This document shows positions 10,573 to 22,095 of a stretch of DNA of 64,000 nt, piece after piece. The translations under genes and the position numbers were made by a program. Under the pieces are notes generated by a model. That model was not told where the DNA came from. It saw only the letters and a program-made list of their open reading frames with translations, and ran no database searches. Source of the DNA: Chrysemys picta bellii (Eukaryota; Chordata; Testudines; Emydidae); contig NC_088796.1 in assembly GCF_011386835.1 (NCBI RefSeq), positions 83,659,468-83,723,467 on the forward strand, read 5' to 3'. Each line of letters starts with the position of its first letter. Within the stretch, counting starts at the first letter, position 1.

Positions 10573-11599
10573 GATGTCTTGGAACATTAAAAGAGAAAAT
10601 TGGCTATAGAAGTTGGCCTCAGTCCTGTAGTTTCTTTAAAGAGAGGAAGGTTAGGTCTTATGGTTAAGCCTTAGGATACAATTCAAGAAATCTGGATTCC
10701 TGGCTCTACCACTGACTTTCTGCGTAAGTCTTGCAATACTTGATGTCTTTTCTGAAGTCCCAACTCCTGGAGTCATGTTATATGAGAATATTAGTTTTCC
10801 ACTAAGAAAGTAACTTTCTAGCCCTCGTGATTGCAAAGAAAAGTTTGAAAAACCATGAAGACAAAAAGAACCTAACATTTATTATTTTTAAAAATCTTAT
10901 ATTTTTCAGCCACGCAAGATTTTTGATCACTTGGGGCCTGATAGTACTTTCTCCCACCATTTGTCTTCCCTGTCTATTTGTAATTACAGTTTATTTAGGA
11001 TAGGAACTGTTTCTTACTATATATTTGTATAGGTCCTAGCACAGTAGGATTTTGATGTTGGTCAAAGCCTATACACATTACCGTAGTAATAATAATGAAA
11101 GAAGAACTTCAAAGTAAGGGAACCAGTGCAAAGATTTTTTAGTAGTAATAGTGCTTAAACTTTAAGGATGCTGGCCATACCATGAATGAGAAGCATCCAT
11201 TGTATGTTGGCCCCAGTTCCTCAATCTTTACAGACATGGGTGGACACCTACTCATGTGACTAAAAATGGGACTACTAACAAGAATAAGCGTTCAGCAACA
11301 TGAGTGAGGGTTGCACAGGTGGGCTGGATGTTTTCAGTTTCTTAAAATAAAGAATTGCTGTAGTCTAGCCTTAAAGTGCAGTTCTGCTCTGTAAAGTGAT
11401 CCTCTGAAAGTTATATTTCGGGGCTCTCTGTTTATTGTCTCTCTAATCCTAGATCAAGTTTGTTCAGTTTTGAAGTAAAAGGATGGGGATTTTTTTAAAA
11501 CACCTATCAGCCTTGCAAATGGAACGCAAATTGGGTTCTCTTTCCTTTTCACACATCGCCGCTTATAGTAAAATGGCTGCAGGCCAAATTATGTTCTTG
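10573..11599. other. No gene recognised; contains one old interspersed repeat
   Basis: Most of this is unassigned. At about 10925-11100 there is a MIR/L3-like amniote repeat ('aggtcctagcacagtaggattttgatg' and a 'taataataatgaaag' tail). Confidence 0.4.
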
Positions 11600-11604
11600 A
11601 TCAC

Positions 11605-12678
11605 TGTGACGTTATTGATATAATCTGGGATCACATAGAACATGGTTGCAACCAAAGTCCTGTAGTGGTACCAAATTTTGTATAAAGGGGGTCAAATGAG
11701 GTGTCTAAGACAAGGTTATGGTTTACTGGTTATAATTATGCTGTCTATATGTGTGTATCCGTTTTGTAGCTGAAGTTATAAATATTGGCTCTATACTGTC
11801 TGTATTTCAAACTTATGCTATGCTTCTGGGAGACATCCCAGATAAGTTGGTGTTAGCTCTGCCTAGCAAGCTTGATGGCCCATTAAGGACCATCAGCTAT
11901 ACAATTGACCCATGGAGAGAAGGCAGATACGCCTTGCAACTCAGCAAAGTATGCGGGGACTGGCCCATGTGACTCCAGACTCCATTTTGCTGTAATTTTC
12001 CACAGTACGGACAAAAGGTGTTCTTATACCTGGAAAGAACTATAAAAGGCTAATGCCTCTCCTCCATCTTGTCTTCAATCCTGCTTCTTACCTCTGGAGG
12101 GACTTTGCTACAAATGGAAGCTCTACACAAAGGACTGAATGACCCATCCCAGCTGTGGATGTACTCCAGAGACTTGATTTGAACCTGCAGTTTATTCTAT
12201 CACTGCTACAAGCCTGAACCAAGAACTTTGCCATTACTATATGTAATTGATTCCATTTAACCAATTCTAGCTCTCATCTATATCTTTTTCCTTTTATGAA
12301 TAAACCTTTAGATTTTAGATTCTAAAGGATTGGCAACAGCGTGATTTGTGGGTAAGATCTGATTTGTATATTGACCTGGGTCTGGAGCTTGGTCCTGTGG
12401 GATCAGGAGAACCTTTTTTCTTTTAATGGGGTACATAACCATTTGTCCCCATAACGAGTGGCACTGGTGGTGGTATTGGGAAACTGGAGTATCTAAAGGA
12501 ATTGCTTGTGTGACTTGTGGTTAGCCAGTGGGGTGAGACCAAAGTCCTCTTTGTCTGGCTGGTTTGGTTTGCCTTAGAGGTGGAAAAACCCCAGCCTTGG
12601 GCTGTAACTGCCCTGTTTTAAGCAATTGGTCCTGAATTGGCACTCTCAATTGGTTCCCTCCAGAACCGCATCATTACA
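11605..12678 (+). mobile_element. Solo LTR (1,074 bp) of an ERV-like/LTR retroelement
   Basis: It begins TGTGACGTTATTG and ends CATCATTACA (TG…CA). ATCAC is duplicated at 11600-11604 and 12679-12683. A TATA box (TATAAAAGGC at 12041) is followed about 260 bases later by a polyadenylation signal (AATAAA at 12299-12304), which sets the orientation and the approximate U3/R/U5 limits. No internal retroviral sequence lies next to it, so recombination between two LTRs is the simple explanation. Confidence 0.85.
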
Positions 12679-12683
12679 ATCAC

Positions 12684-13964
12684 ACCTATGCAACCTTATT
12701 GATGGCATAATAATTGAGAAACAAACATACCCACTAAATCAAGACAGTAGATGAGGTTAAATTTAACCCAGGGTAAATCCATTGAAGTCCACTAAGTAAC
12801 AGCAGGGTTGAAGATGGCGATAAAACTAACTGATCATTTGTATTGCATCAGAAATGTTTCAGTACTGGCAAATGTTGAAGACCAGATACCAACAGTAATT
12901 TGCTTTTTAAATTTCATTCCATCAGTCTCATCTTTCAAAGCATCTCTCACAGTATGTGAAACTGACACTACCAAGGTAATCTCTATTTTTACAGTATTTC
13001 ATTATGTTCAAAACTTTGCTCATTGACAATAAAAAGTACAAGCTATACTGGAAAATATCAAGCTTTAAAAAAAATCAAGGATATATATTTTTAATTCTAA
13101 TCGCCCTTGCTGAGTATTACTGTCAGCCTGACGCTATCTTGTGCGTGGCAAAATGATGTTTTAGTAACAGAACAGAGATGCATATTCATCAGCAAAACAG
13201 AGCATAATTCTGTTTGACATAAAGACAGGCTTTGTTATACTCAAAGATGGACTTGCAGTGATACAGTAATGAGTTGGATCACCAGGGTGTGGGAATATCT
13301 CAACAACAGATGATCATCCCCCATCAGAGCTTCTGTTTTGTTTGGATTCCATTTGATAAAGCTGTAGGACGTCTGTTACTGAACGGAAAGCAGATGAATT
13401 TACTGCAGTGGCTCTGTCCATTGCCAGCAGGTGTATAACACTTCACTAGAAGAAAGAATCACTATCACTGTGTGCAAATGGACAGACGTGCACCCTGCTG
13501 TAAATTGCACATGGGAGTTTAAGGGGCAGAGATAATGAGGAGGAGTGTGAATAGATAGCAGATTAGGCCATTCCAAAGTGGAATGCTTGGGAAAGGGATG
13601 GTGCAACAGCACACAAACAGGATTACTGCATTAGGAAACTCATGTACGAGGATTCCATCATGCCCAGCCCTAGTGGAGTGCAAGGTGGGACCTTTCCTCA
13701 CACATGCATTCCTGCACAAAGCACAATGGCAGCCCTTGCATTCTCCTAGCACTAGGATCATGCCAGGCTAGTTTCCACCCATGATGCTAGCTTCTCCAGA
13801 GCAGTCAGGGAGTGGTAGGGCACATTCCTAACACCGTGCCCCACTCCCCCCAGCCCAATGCTGCTCCTCCTATGCAGGAAGGAGTGCACCATGCTTACTG
13901 ATGTACTGCAACCGCACTCCTCCTGTGCTGCCATTAACATTGTGCTTGTGTAACACACGTCGGC
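12684..13964. other. No gene recognised; unassigned DNA
   Basis: No terminal repeats, SINE boxes or protein motifs stand out. The small ORFs at 12808-13026 and 13400-13961 have no recognisable domains and overlap on both strands. Confidence 0.4.
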
Positions 13965-13965
13965 A

Positions 13966-14150
13966 GGCGGGATCGAACCCGGGGCCTCTGGAGCTTAGTG
14001 CATGAGCCTCTACTGCATGAGCTAAAAGCCAACTAGCTGTTAGCTAAGGCTGTAGAGCAGACTCATTTAACTCTCTCTAAGTGTCTCGGTGCCACTAGAT
14101 GGGACGTAACCCACACACCTTCTGGGTTTGGTGTTTTCTTTGCCTGAGGT
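13966..14150 (-). mobile_element. tRNA-derived SINE, a second family
   Basis: Minus-strand sequence includes TTTTAGCTCATGCAGTAGAG (A-box-like) and, about 35 bases on, CCCCGGGTTCGATCCC (a near-perfect tRNA B-box, GGTTCGATCC). The promoter spacing is that of a tRNA gene, but the sequence cannot fold as a full tRNA and continues into a non-tRNA body. It is therefore a SINE rather than a tRNA gene. Confidence 0.75.
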
Positions 14151-14479
14151 GCAATTCTTTCCGGAGCTCCTGCTGGAATGATGCACCTCCTCACTGTACC
14201 ACCATTTAGCCCTTAGACTGAACAAAGCCCAAATCAAATGCACTACTGTTCTTGTACCAGCAAGTCATGTCTATGGCCCCAAACCTGCAGACTCCTGTAT
14301 GGAGCCCTATTGACTTCAGTGGGACTTGAATCTGCCCACACAAAGCTCATTCCAGCATCAGGGCCTAAATTCTGACTTGATTGCTCTATTTGTAATATGG
14401 ATGAATAAGTCCATTGTACTGTCTTTTTAAAAAAAATGCCATTAAGAAGGAAAATATATAATAACCATTAGGTGGTGCT
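14151..14479. other. No gene recognised; one faint old repeat
   Basis: Around 14275-14380 there are phrases ('attgacttcagtgggact', 'cagggcctaaattctgac') typical of an old amniote palindromic repeat. The rest is unassigned. Confidence 0.35.
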
Positions 14480-14925
14480 ATAGCCCCAGGTTTAAGGTTT
14501 TTAAGAGCAGGTTAGACAAACTCTTGTCAGAGATGGTCTAGAACAGTGATACTCAGACTGAGGCTTGTGGAACCACAAGTAGCTCTTTAATGTGTCTCCT
14601 GTGGCTCTTTGCAGCACACGATACTAAAACACTGTGTGATTTAATTATTAACCAGTCTAAGTTATTAACCAATTATAGTTGATAAATAATAATACTTCAG
14701 TCATTTTGGTGTATATGATATATAAATAGTAAATGAAACAATGAATTCACACTACTGCGGCTCTTTTGGGTAATGTTGATGGCTAATTTGGCTCCTGAAC
14801 CACTGAGGTCTGAGTTTCACGGGTCTAGATAATACTTCTTCCTGCCTCAGTTCAGGGGACTGTACTAGAGGACCTACCGAGGTCCCTTCCAGTCCTACAA
14901 TTCTATGATTCTAAGACATCTTCAG
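14480..14925 (+). mobile_element. CR1 LINE 3' end, split by a hAT MITE
   Basis: The left piece is 14480-14543 (TTTAAGAGCAGGTTAGACAA) and the right piece is 14823-14925 (GAGGTCCCTTCCAGTCCTAC, then the 3' repeat ATTCTATGATTCT). Together they form one continuous CR1 3' UTR. The MITE 14544-14822 sits between them. Confidence 0.85.
14544..14822. mobile_element. hAT-type MITE inside a CR1 tail
   Basis: It starts CAGTGATACTCAGAC and ends TCTGAGTTTCACGG, degenerate inverted ends. The 8-base flanks GTCTAGAA (14536-14543) and GTCTAGAT (14823-14830) agree at 7 of 8 positions, the duplication length of hAT transposons. Removing it restores CR1 continuity. Confidence 0.85.
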
Positions 14926-15139
14926 TCCTAAAAGTAATTTCAGAAAATTATGTGACCAAAAAATAGTAGTTTACAAAAAAGTATGTCAGATACCATGGTG
15001 ATGAGTGAGGCATAAATAGATATCAGGCTGAACTGTACAGTGTTGCTATAGTGATTGTATTCAGTATTACACTTTTAGTATTCTGGCTCCTGAACTATTG
15101 AATATACTGTAATAAAGAATTATTAAAATATTTAAACTT

Positions 15140-15255
15140 CTGTTAAAATATAGGACCTTGATCCTGCAATGACTTATGCACATGCTTAACTTTATGCCTG
15201 GTGAGTATTAACTGCAATGGGAATACTCACCATGCATAAAATTAAATACAGGTCT
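15140..15255. repeat. Old palindromic repeat
   Basis: CATGCTTAACTTTATGCCTG is mirrored by ACTCACCATGCATAAAATTAA around a centre near 15212, with 'gacctTGATCCTGCAATGA' at the start. The same old repeat is hinted at near 16490-16600, 34905-35000 and 62180-62330. Confidence 0.5.
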
Positions 15256-15840
15256 ATGTACTTGCGCGCTCAAGACGTAAGACCTTGTTCCTTCCCATAG
15301 TTTTTCCAAATTATGTTTTGGTTTGTGACACATCCATACCATAGACATAAGCAGGTTAATGGCATCCCAACTGCAGTCAGAAAGTCTCGGATCCCTACAA
15401 TTAGATGTTATCATCCAGTTTATGCTCATAAAAATCTCTGAAGAATTCTATGATTTCATTCATTTGTTCTTGCAAACCCACAAGTGTGTTTAAATTTATA
15501 CCATGGTAAGAGTATAAATGAACTGGATATGTGTTCCTAACTTCTCCCAAAAGCGAGGGGTTTTTTGTTCGCGTTTTTTTTAAAGAGAGAGCTGTGAGTT
15601 TAATATATCATCCTTTTCCAGTGTCAAAGTGGCCAGAAAAAGAGAGACCATAATATTTGAAAGTTTCAACAGAAAAGATAAACTAGATATCATTTGGTTT
15701 GTGCCTCCCCTGTACACCCTCCCTCAGGCCTCCGCCTCCTCTTCCTTCCTGCTCCGATTGTAGCCATTTCTCCTCTTCACTTGTCTCCGGTCTGTTTCAG
15801 GTGTCATCATATTCTCACTGGAGAAACCCATTCCCTAGAG

Positions 15841-16145
15841 CAGTGGTTCCCAAACTCGTTCTGCCACTTGTGCAGGGAAAGCCCCTGGCGGTCCGGGCCG
15901 GTTTGTTTACCTGCCGCATCTGCAGGTTCGGCCAATCGCGGCTCCAGGCCAATGGGAGCTGCTGGAAGCAGCGGCCAGTACATCCCTCAGCCCACACCGC
16001 TTCCAGCAGCTCCCATTGGCCTGGAGCAGCGAACCGCGGCCACTGGGAGCTGTGATCAGCCGAACCTGCGGACGCGGCAGGTACACAAACCAGCCCGGCC
16101 CACCAGGGGCTTTCCCTGCACAAGCGGCAGAACAAGTTTCCACTG
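15841..16145. mobile_element. Foldback hAT MITE with perfect 8-bp duplication
   Basis: The target duplication CCCTAGAG lies at 15833-15840 and 16146-16153. The element runs from CAGTGGTTCCCAAAC to GTTTCCACTG, and nearly its whole length is an inverted repeat. GTTCTGCCACTTGTGCAGGG, near 15859, is mirrored by CCCTGCACAAGCGGCAGAAC, and the arms meet near 15985. Each arm contains a GGCCAATGGGAGCT / AGCTCCCATTGGCC block. The ORFs on both strands here are shadows of the palindrome. Confidence 0.93.
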
Positions 16146-16153
16146 CCCTAGAG

Positions 16154-18197
16154 AAACAGCACAATCCTCTTCCTTTTGATTTTCTTGGTAGCCTCCATCC
16201 CCCGCACATATTTACTTCTCTGTATAGAGCTAAGTTGACACACTGTAGGCACTGCAATTGCAAGAAACAGACCTTATATCAGCATTCTGGAAACCGAGAA
16301 CACAGCTGTGGCTTGAAAAAACCTCAGAATGGTATTTTATGTAAGTAATTGTGCAGACTAATGCTCTATTTTCTGTTGCAACATCCAGGGTTCTTAGCCA
16401 GACAAACTGGATCAAAACATTTTAGATTCTGTTTTTGCAGACTTGAATCTGCAGTTTCACAGAATAGCACTACCCCAATAGAATGTGATATGGTCCTGAT
16501 CCTGCGATCTGTTCCACGCATGCAGATCCTTGTGTCCACGTGGAGCCTCACTGACTTCAATGAATTGTCCATCCATGCAGATCCAACTGAAGACTGTGGC
16601 CTACAGTTGCAAAATATTATTAATGCATTGAAATATATCGTCGCCTCACATCATTATGGCATAAAAGACCATCCAGAAGTTTATAATTAAATTATCATAC
16701 ACTCTTTATGCCAAGTTTTTTGACCCATTCTATCTCTTTTGCACTGCATGAGCAACACAAAGGGAATGGAATCTGACCCTTACTACTGGATTGAGGACTC
16801 TCCTATGCCAGGAGAGTCCCATCAGTATATAATTGGCATATCAAGATGTTTTGCCACTCTCCCTGCTGACCCAGAATAGAGGGAGTGTTGAGGGCAGTGA
16901 ATGATGTGTCAGGGTTAGGGAGGAAGCATGGTCTGGCTATGCTCAGCTGACAGACAGTCCCTGGGGACTGCTGCCAGCTGCCACTGGGCAGAGACTCAGG
17001 GAGCTGTAATCAGCTCCCTGATAATCTTCAGCTCTGCTGCACCCAGCATAAATATGTTGCAGGACAGCCTTTAATCTGTTGCTGCAAAGTCCTTGTTTTA
17101 ATTAATGGAGATCTTGGGCCAGCTTTTCAAATCTGCCCACCTAAATGACACCTACAAAATTGTGTGCTTAACAATTTTTGGCTGCAAAATGGGCACTTAT
17201 GCACACAAAGTAATTGTTCTGCATATACAAATGTGGGGTTTTCAGGCACAAAATGAGAGCACACATATTTTGAAAGTCCATGTTAAGCAACTTGCAGTGG
17301 AAGTTTGGCCCCTTGTATCATATGCCTATGAACAGGCCTCTTGGTTTCTATGGGTTAACAGCAATATAGCATTCATGGAACACAGAACTTGGTACACATT
17401 AATTATTTTTTTTGCTACTCATGCTGCCATGATCTTAAATAACTGTTTAAAAACAAAATTGTAGACCAACGGTATTTTATAGGAGATATTAAATCTGAAA
17501 ACAGTTTATGCAAAAACTGACTCATCTTTGATTACAGTAGCTGCACCAGCTTCACAGCATCATACAGGAAAAACATACTTTCCTGAGGCAGAAGGGCAAT
17601 TTATTGGGAATAGAAAGATATTTATTACCAAACCAACTAGGATCCAGCTTCTAGAATTAAAATCATTTCCTATCACTCATTCTTCCACAATAAGGTGGCG
17701 TGCAATTAAAAATAAACTGCCTGTAGTATTAGCCACACCTTGTCTGAGTCACACAAAGTCTCCCCCCCTCCCCAATTAGCTCCTGCTTTTAGATCTGCTG
17801 CAATAACTCCAACTACATGGGAGTATGCAAATCAGTTTTCTAATCCTATTTAAAATTGTTGTAGTCGGCTCACACTGACCAGATAATAGTGTTTAATCCA
17901 TGTTATCAGAAGCCATTTTCTAGATCTAGAAACAATCCCAAGCCACAGAGTTAGGATCTGACTGAACTTTCACAAAGTTTGAGGATGGTCTGATACAGGA
18001 TTCAGGCTATGTTAGAGATTGGAGAATTTCATGTACAGTTCTGAGCTTTGCCTAAGCTTGGGGGTGTCTGTATTTGAATGTTGGTTCAGGTCCATCTCTA
18101 TTAAAATTCTTTTATTAGCATGGGTAAAACTTCCACATAAATGCTACTGAGATGAAAAACAAAGCTCTTGCTGCACTTGTAATTAATTGCCAATTAG
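16154..18197. other. No gene recognised; scattered old repeats
   Basis: Bases 16490-16600 and 17110-17300 resemble old amniote repeats ('ccagcttttcaaatctgcccacctaaatgacacc'). The ORFs at 16349-16690 and 17105-17464 have no recognisable domain and run through such repeats. Confidence 0.4.
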
Positions 18198-18205
18198 TCA
18201 ACAGG

Positions 18206-19240
18206 CAGTACCGGGTTTACAATGGCGCCAGTGAGCTATGAAGCGGGCCCATGCTCAGAATGGGTCCCAGCCTGCTCCACTTGCACTGCGGCCCAAGACC
18301 CCACCAGCCTGCTGGCTCCCCCCTGCCCACTACTTGCTCCTCTCGGCCAGCCAGCCAAGGGCTCCTTTCCGCCTTCTGGCCCCACCCGCCATCTCCTCTC
18401 TGCCCCCTGGCCGGACCCCAGTGCACCTCCGGCTCTGGGCAGTCTCTGCTTCCCATCACCTGTGGGGCCCGCCTGTCTCCTTGGAGTGGAGCCACCTGGG
18501 ACTGGTGCAGAAGCCTGGCCAGTCTCAGCCAGTACCGGGGGGGGGGGGGAGAAATCGTGGGGGGGGAAGCTTGGCTGGGCCCCTCTAGGCAAGTGGGGCC
18601 TGAGGGAGACCAGCCGGAGCAGGCTCTGGCCCGGCCGATCTCACCACTCCTGAGGGGCTGGGATGATTCCCCGCCCTGGGACCAGTCCTGGCTGCATTGC
18701 TGGCTCAATCCAGCAGCCACAGTTGCCTCCCAGAAGAGCTGGTGAGTGCAGCCGGGAGGCAGGGGGTGGGAAGTGGGTCTCTGGAGGGTGCTGAGCTGTG
18801 AGGGGACAGGGAAGATCTGTGTGTGTTCAGAAACTAGAGAGTGGGAGTTCTGTGTGGGGTACTGGGCAGCTGTGGTGGGGCTGTGGGCGGGGGGGGTTCA
18901 GGGCGCTCTGCATTTGTGGAAGGGTCTGCGGGGTGCTGGGCACAGCGGGTCTGGGGGGACTCTGGCCATAGGGAGTCAGGGGACAGTGTTGGGCAGGGGG
19001 GCTGTGTGGCATGGTATGCACCTGCCCACTAGGGGAAGATGCACACAGCAGCACAGGGCCGAGCAGGCCACTGTATGTCTGGCAACTGCCCTCGCACTGG
19101 GCTGGGCGAAGTGGGGCCACTCCTGCCACACCCCATTGCCAGCGGTCAGCCCCTTGCGCCGGGGACTGATCTCCCCTTGCCCTCATGGGGGCCCACAAAT
19201 ACATTTGGTGCAGGGCCCACAAAAGGTTAATTCGGCCCTG
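18206..19240. mobile_element. GC-rich nonautonomous hAT-like element (1,035 bp)
   Basis: The element runs from CAGTACCGGGTTTACAATGG to GGTTAATTCGGCCCTG. Its flanks TCAACAGG (18198-18205) and TCAACAAG (19241-19248) match at 7 of 8 positions. The right end, read inward, is the common turtle repeat start CAGGGCCGAATTAACC. The interior is GC-rich with a G-run (18537-18550) and has no transposase. Long ORFs on both strands (up to 184 aa) are proline/glycine-rich accidents of base composition. Confidence 0.75.
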
Positions 19241-19248
19241 TCAACAAG

Positions 19249-19509
19249 CAACTTATTTCAGTCAATATATGATGCAGGAGCGGACTATAAAATAGTTTAA
19301 TGATAATTTAACAATGGAGGAGCCAAGTTAATCAAGAAAGGAATTTTACAGGAGAGACTCTGATCCAACATTCTTTGTGGTTTTGCATTCATTGTTTGGT
19401 GCAGTATGGTACAGTAGATAGAACACTGGGCTGGGACCTCTGTTGCCCCTCCCGACTTCATTTATCTGATCTTTTTAGACTAGAAGGCTATATCCTGTCT
19501 AGAAACGCT
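19249..19509. other. Unassigned; one MIR-like trace
   Basis: A short 'ggtacagtagatagaacactgggctgggacc' stretch at about 19408-19440 resembles the head of MIR. Nothing else is recognisable. Confidence 0.3.
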
Positions 19510-19722
19510 ACTGCTGCTGCACCAGTGTAGACACTTACTAGTGACAGAAAGGGTTCTCCTGTCGCTGTGGTAAATCCACCTCGCCAAGAGGCAGCAGCTA
19601 CTAGTACTGTCTACACTGGGGCTCAGATTGTCTTAACTATGTCTCTCAGTGGTGTCAATTTGTAAGACCCCTGAGTGAGGTAGCTGGGTCAACCTAGCTT
19701 TCTAATGTAGGCCAGCCCTTAG
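19510..19722. mobile_element. MITE fragment with 'tgtctacactgggg' motifs
   Basis: It contains ACCAGTGTAGACACTTAC, CTGTCTACACTGGGGCTCAG and an end CTTTCTAATGTAGGCCAGCCC, all recognised parts of a common turtle MITE. A few bases later (19730) AGGGCTGGCCTACACTAGAA starts in the opposite direction, so two ends of the same family face each other across about 8 bases. I could not fix the left boundary. Confidence 0.55.
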
Positions 19723-19939
19723 GTCATTAGGGCTGGCCTACACTAGAAAGTGTAGCCCAAGTATGATAAGGTTGATCTATTTTATCCAATGTCAGGTCAC
19801 ACAACTGTGCTTCCTCTGGTCTATTCATGCAACTGGGTACTTTGACTGGAAGGCCAAGTGTTCAACGCACCAAATTAAAAGTCATCCCTTCTGGGGCAAT
19901 GAAAGTCTAAACATAAGCTCTAACGCAGCCTCATTCACA

Positions 19940-21290
19940 GTGTTCAGAAGCGTCCCTTCTAGCTTTAATCACCTAGTCTGACCTCTTGCATATCAGCCCA
20001 AAGAACTTTACCCAATAAACTGCATCAAGCCGATAACTTCTGCTTAAACTATAGTATGTCTTTTAGAAAGATATAAAGTCTTGATTTAAATACTTTAAGC
20101 TATGTGTACACTATGGACTACCTGTTTAGCTGCTCTTTGCTGCCAACATAATTAAATCACCCCAATGAGCGGTGTTAGATATGCTGGCAGGAGAACATCT
20201 CCTGCCAACATAGTGCTGTCCACACCAGCACTTTTGTCAGTGAAACTTATGTTGGTTGAGGGTGTGTGTTTTTTCACACCCCTGACCAGCAAAAGTTTGA
20301 CCAACAAAAGTGGTAATTTAGACAATGCTTAAGTGATAGAGAACCTACTACATCCCTTGGTAAGGTATTTCAGTGTACCCGTATCTGTACCTTGGTAAGG
20401 TATTCCAATGATTAATTACTCTCTTAAAACTAGACTAAAAATTTGCACCTCATTTCTAGTCTGAATTTGTCTAGCTTCAGCTTCCAACCATTGGATCTCT
20501 TTATATCTTTATTTTAACTAGATTAAAGAGCAATCTACTTCCTGTGTAGGTACTTGTAAACCACGATTAAGTCACCTCTTAAGTTTCTCTTGGATAAAAT
20601 AGATTGAGCATCTTTAGTCTTTCACTATAAGTCATGTTTTTTCAGACCTTAAATGATTCTTGTAGGTCTTTTCTGAACCCTTTCCAGTTTGTCAACTCCA
20701 TTCTGAAATGCTGACACCAGAATTGGACACAGAATTCCAGTAATGCACTAGTGGTCTTTCTAATGTCATATACAGTGGTAATGCCATCATCCAGTTTTAA
20801 AGTGATATTCCCCTGCTTAGTCATCTGAGGATCACTTTCACTGTCTTAATTACAATATTACACTAAGTGCTCATGTTCGATTGTTTATCTACTGTTACTA
20901 CTCAATCTCTCACAGTATCACCATATTCCTGGATAAAGTCTCCGATCTTGTAATCCTATGTTCCTTGTTCCTAGTTGAAGACCTTTTATTAGGCTGTATT
21001 AAAATGCATGTTGTTTAAATGAGTCCAACTTACCAAGCGATTCAGATCTGCCTGTATAACTCATCTGTCCTCATCCTTATTTACCACTCTAGTTTTTTTA
21101 TCTGCAAATTTTACTAGTAATGATGTATTTTTTTCAGATCACTGATATTGAATAGCATTGGGCCAAGATCAGATCCCTATGGGACCCTGCCAGAAACATC
21201 CCCACTGGATAATATTTCCCGTTTTACAATTACTTTTTGATCAATCAGAAAACCATTTTCTTAATCCAATTCTTGTCGACTGCATTTTTT
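19940..21290 (-). mobile_element. Old CR1 LINE, interrupted by a MITE
   Basis: The minus strand follows the CR1 order from the RT region ('aatgctattcaatatcagtgatctg' at about 21150) to the 3' UTR ('ggtcagactaggtgattaaagc' at about 19960-19985). It has many substitutions and no open frame. The MITE 20101-20337 interrupts it; the CR1 resumes at about 20338 with a short duplicated phrase ('cttggtaaggtatt' at about 20358 and 20391). Confidence 0.7.
20101..20337. mobile_element. MITE (family also at 54683-54925)
   Basis: It starts 'agctatgtgtacactatgga' and ends 'tttagacaatgct', short inverted ends. Inside are GGCAGGAGAACATCTCCTGCC and CATAGTGCTGTCCACACCAG, shared with the 54.7-kb copy. I could not settle the target duplication. 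Confidence 0.65.
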
Positions 21291-22095
21291 TTTAAATCAG
21301 CACTATGCAAAATCAAAGTCAGACTATCAGATAGGCATTAGTTATGCTACTATCTTTATGACTGCATTCCATATCAGCCTTTCCATTATTTTGTCCATGA
21401 TCAATGTCAGACCAACAGTTCCTCATGTTACCTTCTTTGAATATTGGTTCAACATGAACTTTTTTGCAGTCATCTGGATCATCTCCAATGTTCCAAGATT
21501 TAGGGGAGGAGGGAAGTTGTTTGATTAAATTTGATTAAAAAAAAAATTCTACCCGCACTAATGGTGGGTCAGAGAGCTCTTTAGACTATTCTTGTCTGCA
21601 GGTTATTCAGTCCTGCAGATTAAAAAAAAATGTTTAATAGTTACTGTTCAGCATCCTCCCTAGTCACTGATGGAATAGAAAGTCATTAACACTGTATTAT
21701 TTTATCCTTCCCCATGCAATCCAGGGCTAAGCTGTCCTCTTGCCCAAACTAGACAGTTCAGTAGTCCTTCCCCTGGGCTGAACGATTTTCACCAACATGA
21801 AGTTCCACTAGGTGGTACCATAAGAGAGCCCAGTCTCTCCCTTTACTTCAGAGTCTGACCCTGGATGCCTACACCATAAGCCACTATTTCCCCCCAAATT
21901 CCAAACTGCACTGCTTCAGTTTTCCCAGAACCACTCCCTACACCCACCTATCTCTTTACAGGCCTCCCTCAGTCTTCTTCAGCCAAACCCCTTGCAGGCT
22001 CCAGGCTCACTCCTGACTCCCTCATCACTCGGAATCACTGCTGGTCCTCTCCCAGTCACCAGAGACCCTGCTGCTTCTGCCAGCTTTTTCCCCTG
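21291..22095. other. No gene recognised; unassigned
   Basis: Bases 21291-21540 may be further decayed CR1. Bases 21720-22095 are CT-rich with phrases that could come from a degraded LTR, but no ends, TATA box or polyadenylation signal support it. Confidence 0.3.

Noticed and set aside
11605..12678. A complete endogenous retrovirus
   Set aside because: Only one LTR is present with target duplications at both its ends; no gag, pol or env sequence is nearby.
13966..14050. Possible tRNA gene (perfect B-box)
   Set aside because: No acceptor stem or anticodon arm can be drawn and the sequence runs on into a SINE body.
15694..16263. ORFs of 106-161 aa on both strands
   Set aside because: They read through the arms of a foldback element, so the two strands give similar sequence; not genes.
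18217..19300. Several ORFs of 110-184 aa on both strands
   Set aside because: All sit in the 1,035-bp GC-rich mobile element and have no domain.
20358..20405. Local direct repeat 'cttggtaaggtatt' as a target duplication
   Set aside because: The two copies are adjacent inside CR1 sequence and enclose only a short unit, so a small tandem duplication is simpler.
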